Positions 12,200-15,244 of a DNA stretch of 15,244 nucleotides are shown in pieces. Under the pieces are notes generated by a model, which was given only the letters and a program-made list of their open reading frames with translations, did no database searches and was not told the origin of the DNA. The stretch spans positions 1 through 15,244 of the forward strand of contig JAJTBK010000387.1 of NCBI GenBank assembly GCA_021286965.1, given 5' to 3'. A program made the translations under genes and the position numbers. The DNA is from Comamonadaceae bacterium (GTDB lineage: Bacteria; Pseudomonadota; Gammaproteobacteria; Burkholderiales; Burkholderiaceae_C). Every line of letters begins with the position of its first letter. The first letter of the stretch is position 1.

Positions 12200-14560
12200 A
12201 TGTCCCAAGTCAATTCCGACCCGCCCGCTGCAACGCTGGTGGCAGCTGCGGCTGCGCCGGCTGCGGCGGCCAGCCTGCTCGACGATCCCCAGGAATGGGC
12301 AGCGTTCGGGCGCCAGGTGGACGGTGCGGTCCCCGCCGAGGGACTGTGGGATTCGCAGGTGGTATTGCAGGGAATGCACTGCGCTGCCTGCGCCCTGACG
12401 ATCGAGGAGGCGCTGCGCGCCGTGCCCGGCGTGCAGGAGGTGCAGGTCAGCGCTGCCACGCAGCGCGCGCGCGTGCAGTGGTGCCCGGCGCAGGTGCTGC
12501 CGTCGGCCTGGATGGCCGCCGTGCAGCGTGCCGGCTACCAGGCCCTGCCGGCCATGGATGCGCAGGCGCGCGAGCAGCGCCAGGCCGAACAGCGCAAGAT
12601 GCTCTGGCGCTGGCTGGTGGCCGGCCTGTGCATGATGCAGGTCATGATGTACGCGTGGCCCGCCTACATCGCCCAGCCCGGCGACCTGTCGCTGGAGATG
12701 GAAACCCTGCTGCGCTGGGCTTCCTGGGTGCTGTCGGTGCCGGTCATCATCTTCTCCTGCGGGCCGTTCTTTCGCAGCGCGCTGCGCGACGTGCGCCTGC
12801 GCCGCGTCAGCATGGATCTGCCGGTGGCGCTGGGGATGCTCATTACGTTTGTCGTCAGCACCATCGGCACTTTCGAGCCGGCAGGTATTTTTGGCCGCGA
12901 GGTGTTCTTTGACTCGCTGACCATGTTCGTTTTCTTTCTGCTTACGGGCCGCTGGCTCGAGCTGCGTCTGCGCGAGCGCACCGCCGGCGCGCTCGAAGCG
13001 GTGCTCAACCGCCTGCCCGACAGCGTCGAGCGCCAGCGCGCCGACGGCCACTTCGAGCGCGTCGCCGTGCGCCGCCTGGCCGTGGGCGACGTGGTGCGGG
13101 TGCTGCCGGGCGATGCTTTTCCTGCCGACGGCAGCATCATCGACGGCCAGACCCAGGTTGACGAGGCCCTGCTCAGCGGCGAATCCACTCCCCTGCCGCG
13201 CAGCGTAGGGGCACACGTGGCCGCTGGCAGTTACAACTTGCAGGCGCCCGTGCTGGTGCGTATCGACGGCGTGGGCGAGGCCACGCGCTACGCACAAATC
13301 GTGCAGCTGATGGAAAGCGCCGCGCTGCAAAAACCGCGCCTGGCGCAGCTGGCCGACCGCGTCGCACGCCCATTTTTGCTGGCGGTGCTGCTCGCTGCCG
13401 GGTTGGCCGCCGCCTGGTGGTGGCCGACCGACCCCAGCCATGCCCTCATGGTGGCCGTGGCGGTGCTCATCGTCACCTGCCCCTGCGCCTTGTCGCTGGC
13501 CACACCCGTCGCCATGCTGACCGCTGCCGGCACCCTGGCACGCCAGGGTGTGCTGGTGCGCAATCTACAGGCGCTCGAAGCCCTGGCCACGGTCGATACC
13601 CTGGTGTTCGATAAAACTGGCACCCTCACGCGCGATGGCCTGGTGCTGCAGGCCGTGCACCCGGCGCCGGGCGTGCCGGCGCAGCAAGCCCTGGCCTGGG
13701 CCGCAGGCTTGGCCGAGCAGTCCCTGCATCCGGTGGCGCGCGCCGTGCACTCCGCCTGGCAGCAGCGCTACCCCGATGCCGCCAGCGCCGTCGCCGAGCA
13801 GGTGCAGGAAAGTGCCGGCCAGGGGCTGCAGGGCCTGTACCAGGGGCGCTGCCTGCGCCTGGGCTCGCCCGGCTACACCGGCGTGGCGGCAGACGCCACC
13901 GGTACGCAGCAGGTGGTGCTGGCCGAGCTGCAGGGCGGCGTTTGGCAAGAGCTGGCACGTTTTGATTTGCATGAGGATCTGCGCCCCGAAGCCGCCGCCG
14001 TGGTGCGGCAGTTGCAGCAGGCCGGCGTGCAGGTACAGCTGCTCTCGGGCGATCGGCCGGCGGCCGTGCAGCGCCTGGCGCGGCAGCTGGACATTGCCCA
14101 GGCCCTGGGGGGATGCACCCCCGCCGACAAACTGGCGCGCCTGCGGGCGGCACAGGCCCAGGGGCACCAGGTGGCGATGGTGGGCGATGGTTTGAATGAC
14201 GGCCCGGTGCTCGCCGGTGCCCATGTCTCGTTTGCTTTTGGCCGCGCGGTGCCGCTGGCGCAGGCGCGCTCTGATTTCGTCGTCCTGGGGGCGCAGCTGA
14301 CCTTGGTGGCCCAGACTTTGTTGCTCGCACGCCGCACCCTGCGCGTGGTGCGGCAGAACCTGTGGTGGGCAGCGCTTTACAACGCGCTCGCCGTACCGCT
14401 GGCGGTGCTGGGCTGGATGCCGGCCTGGCTGGCCGGTCTGGGCATGGCGGCCAGTTCGCTGCTGGTGGTGCTCAACGCGGCGCGCCTGTCGCGCGCCCTG
14501 GCGCCGGCCGCTGAAGATGCGGCGTTGGCGCCGTGTTCAACTGCGTGGGAGATGGCCTGA
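12200..14560 (+). CDS. ccoI: Copper-exporting P1B-type ATPase for cbb3 oxidase assembly
   Basis: This 786-residue inner-membrane ATPase moves copper to the periplasmic side for the CcoN active site. In order: an Ala-rich N-terminus, a metal-binding domain with GMHCAAC (Cys61, Cys64), membrane helices from about 136, actuator loop SGES (326-329), transmembrane Cys-Pro-Cys (427-429), phosphorylated Asp471 in DKTGTLT, His510-Pro511, and hinge GDGLNDGPV (662-670; usually GDGINDAPV). TM7 Tyr727-Asn728 and TM8 Met749/Ser752-Ser753 complete the Cu(I) site of P1B-1 pumps. Identity as CcoI/FixI rather than a detoxifying CopA rests on the neighbours: ccoS overlaps its stop by one base and ccoN follows. 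The ATG at 12200 has no ribosome site; a later start is possible, as the first ~28 residues are low-complexity. Confidence 0.93.
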   Translation: MSQVNSDPPAATLVAAAAAPAAAASLLDDPQEWAAFGRQVDGAVPAEGLWDSQVVLQGMHCAACALTIEEALRAVPGVQEVQVSAATQRARVQWCPAQVLPSAWMAAVQRAGYQALPAMDAQAREQRQAEQRKMLWRWLVAGLCMMQVMMYAWPAYIAQPGDLSLEMETLLRWASWVLSVPVIIFSCGPFFRSALRDVRLRRVSMDLPVALGMLITFVVSTIGTFEPAGIFGREVFFDSLTMFVFFLLTGRWLELRLRERTAGALEAVLNRLPDSVERQRADGHFERVAVRRLAVGDVVRVLPGDAFPADGSIIDGQTQVDEALLSGESTPLPRSVGAHVAAGSYNLQAPVLVRIDGVGEATRYAQIVQLMESAALQKPRLAQLADRVARPFLLAVLLAAGLAAAWWWPTDPSHALMVAVAVLIVTCPCALSLATPVAMLTAAGTLARQGVLVRNLQALEALATVDTLVFDKTGTLTRDGLVLQAVHPAPGVPAQQALAWAAGLAEQSLHPVARAVHSAWQQRYPDAASAVAEQVQESAGQGLQGLYQGRCLRLGSPGYTGVAADATGTQQVVLAELQGGVWQELARFDLHEDLRPEAAAVVRQLQQAGVQVQLLSGDRPAAVQRLARQLDIAQALGGCTPADKLARLRAAQAQGHQVAMVGDGLNDGPVLAGAHVSFAFGRAVPLAQARSDFVVLGAQLTLVAQTLLLARRTLRVVRQNLWWAALYNALAVPLAVLGWMPAWLAGLGMAASSLLVVLNAARLSRALAPAAEDAALAPCSTAWEMA

Positions 14561-14697
14561 TGGACATCCTGTATTTGCTCGTGCCCCTGTCGGTGATTTT
14601 GGTGCTGCTGATCCTGCTCGCCCTGTGGTGGGCGGTGTATCGGGGGCAATTCGAGAGTGTTGAGCAAGAGGGTGAACGGATTTTGCGTGACGGTTGA
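14560..14697 (+). CDS. ccoS: cbb3-type cytochrome oxidase assembly protein CcoS
   Basis: This 45-residue protein, too short for usual ORF cut-offs, begins MDILYLLVPLSVILVLL and has one membrane helix at about 4-26 followed by Trp-Trp, then a short charged tail (YRGQFESVEQEGERILRDG). CcoS proteins have this form: a single N-terminal helix and an acidic-basic tail with a Gln-Phe-(Asp/Glu) element. In other bacteria CcoS is needed to insert cofactors into cbb3 oxidase. The ATG shares its A with the ccoI stop (TGATG), so translation is coupled. The stop codon lies within the first Fnr box. Confidence 0.92.
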   Translation: MDILYLLVPLSVILVLLILLALWWAVYRGQFESVEQEGERILRDG

Positions 14698-14707
14698 CGT
14701 GAGTCAA
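14694..14707. promoter_or_regulatory. Fnr/Anr/FixK box 1 upstream of ccoN
   Basis: TTGAC-GTGA-GTCAA is a perfect 5+5 palindrome and matches 8 of 10 bases of TTGAT-N4-ATCAA. Its centre, 14700.5, is 41.5 bases before a start site predicted at about 14742 from the -10 TATTAT (14729-14734). That is the standard class II Fnr-activator position. It overlaps the ccoS stop codon. Confidence 0.8.
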
Positions 14708-14714
14708 CCCCATC

Positions 14715-14728
14715 TTGACCTGGTTCAA
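14715..14728. promoter_or_regulatory. Fnr/Anr-like box 2 upstream of ccoN
   Basis: TTGAC-CTGG-TTCAA matches 8 of 10 bases of the Fnr consensus. Its centre is exactly 21 bp (two helical turns) from that of box 1, and it ends right before the -10 element, at about -20.5. In that place a bound regulator would block RNA polymerase. Confidence 0.5.
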
Positions 14729-14734
14729 TATTAT
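14729..14734 (+). promoter_or_regulatory. -10 element of the ccoN promoter
   Basis: TATTAT, five of six matches to TATAAT. No -35 is needed if box 1 is bound by an Fnr-type activator. Predicted start of RNA is near 14742, giving a leader of about 21 bases. Confidence 0.6.
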
Positions 14735-14748
14735 TTTTCGCTGCAATC

Positions 14749-14756
14749 AAAAGAGG
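14749..14756 (+). promoter_or_regulatory. Ribosome binding site of ccoN
   Basis: AAAAGAGG, 6 bases before the ATG at 14763. Confidence 0.6.
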
Positions 14757-14762
14757 TACCTA

Positions 14763-15244
14763 ATGGATTCACCAAGTACAAATGTGGCTGCGCACTACAA
14801 CGACACGGTAGTGCGTCAATTTGCCATCATGTCTGTGGTATGGGGGGTGGTTGGCATGTTGGTCGGCGTCATCGTCGCTGCCCAGCTGGCATGGCCTGAA
14901 CTCAACTTCGGCATTCCATGGCTGAGTTTTGGCCGTCTGCGTCCGCTGCACACCAACGCAGTGATTTTTGCCTTCGGTGGCTGCGCCCTCATGGGCACCA
15001 GCTACTACGTGGTTCAGCGCACCTGCCAGACGCGCCTGTTCGCAGGCCCCTTGGCGGCATTCACGTTCTGGGGCTGGCAGCTCGTCATCGTGGCGGCCGC
15101 CATCAGCCTGCCGCTGGGCTACACCAGCGGCAAGGAGTACGCTGAACTCGAGTGGCCCATCGATATCCTGATCGCACTGGTCTGGGTGTCGTACGCCATC
15201 GTGTTCTTCGGCACGGTGGGCACCCGCAAGGTCAAGCACATCTA
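14763..15244 (+). CDS. ccoN: cbb3-type cytochrome c oxidase subunit I (partial, runs off the right edge)
   Basis: The first 160 residues of the catalytic subunit of cbb3 oxidase, the high-affinity terminal oxidase used at low oxygen. The full protein is usually about 475-480 residues. Seen here are the cytoplasmic N-terminus, helix I (about 21-44), the segment [18 protein letters not shown], in which His63 fits the axial ligand of low-spin haem b, and helices near 67-84, 95-118 and 133-153. The high-spin haem and Cu-B ligands lie beyond the window. The ATG at 14763 has a good ribosome site. It has its own Fnr-type promoter, separate from the ccoI-ccoS unit, so the oxidase can be induced without its assembly genes, with read-through also likely. 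Confidence 0.97.
   Translation, partial: MDSPSTNVAAHYNDTVVRQFAIMSVVWGVVGMLVGVIVAAQLAWPELNFGIPWLSFGRLRPLHTNAVIFAFGGCALMGTSYYVVQRTCQTRLFAGPLAAFTFWGWQLVIVAAAISLPLGYTSGKEYAELEWPIDILIALVWVSYAIVFFGTVGTRKVKHI

Noticed and set aside
12146..13441. A 431-codon minus-strand frame opposite ccoI
   Set aside because: No family features and antisense to a complete P-type ATPase with every catalytic motif.
12200..14560. Reading the P-type ATPase as a general copper-detoxifying CopA
   Set aside because: Motifs cannot separate the two, but the overlap with ccoS and adjacency of ccoN favour CcoI.

Overview
The window is GC-rich, densely coding bacterial DNA with no RNA genes, CRISPR array or insertion sequence. 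Gene content and protein types (TctD/TctE-like two-component pair, ilvD, Lgt, a uspA-cco cluster with Fnr-type operators) point to a betaproteobacterium. A dispersed palindromic repeat of the kind common in Acidovorax/Comamonas-type genomes suggests the family Comamonadaceae; this is my judgement from pattern, not a database result.

Region 1 (1-6704, all minus strand) is a regulated heavy-metal-type RND efflux locus. Transcription order is response regulator, histidine kinase (4-base overlap), periplasmic adaptor, RND permease, and the first ten codons of one more gene running off the left edge, perhaps the missing outer-membrane channel. A perfect-phase 11-bp tandem repeat sits on the kinase stop codon, at the -35 position of a possible promoter for the pump genes. 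It is a good candidate operator for the response regulator.

Region 2 (6888-9256, plus strand) holds ilvD (dihydroxy-acid dehydratase, branched-chain amino acid synthesis) followed with a tight junction by a small flavodoxin-like protein. A bidirectional terminator and a dispersed repeat separate it from a convergent ferritin gene (9341-9811, minus), which has the ferroxidase residues of bacterioferritin but lacks the haem-ligating methionine.

Region 3 (9947-11623, plus strand) holds lgt (lipoprotein maturation) and a crotonase-family gene. A second dispersed repeat forms the end of lgt and the gap to the crotonase; a third lies in frame inside the crotonase and encodes about 22 residues of it.

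Region 4 (11641-15244) is a microaerobic respiration locus. A universal stress protein gene (minus) diverges from ccoI (copper P-type ATPase), ccoS and the start of ccoN, the catalytic subunit of cbb3 cytochrome oxidase. CcoI and CcoS serve assembly of the oxidase that ccoN begins to encode. Two Fnr/Anr-type boxes spaced exactly 21 bp lie before ccoN, one placed as a class II activator site and one between -10 and -35. A weaker box lies between uspA and ccoI. No wholly new system was found; the most unusual items are the repeat-derived peptide in the crotonase, the paired Fnr boxes, and the tandem operator of the efflux locus.
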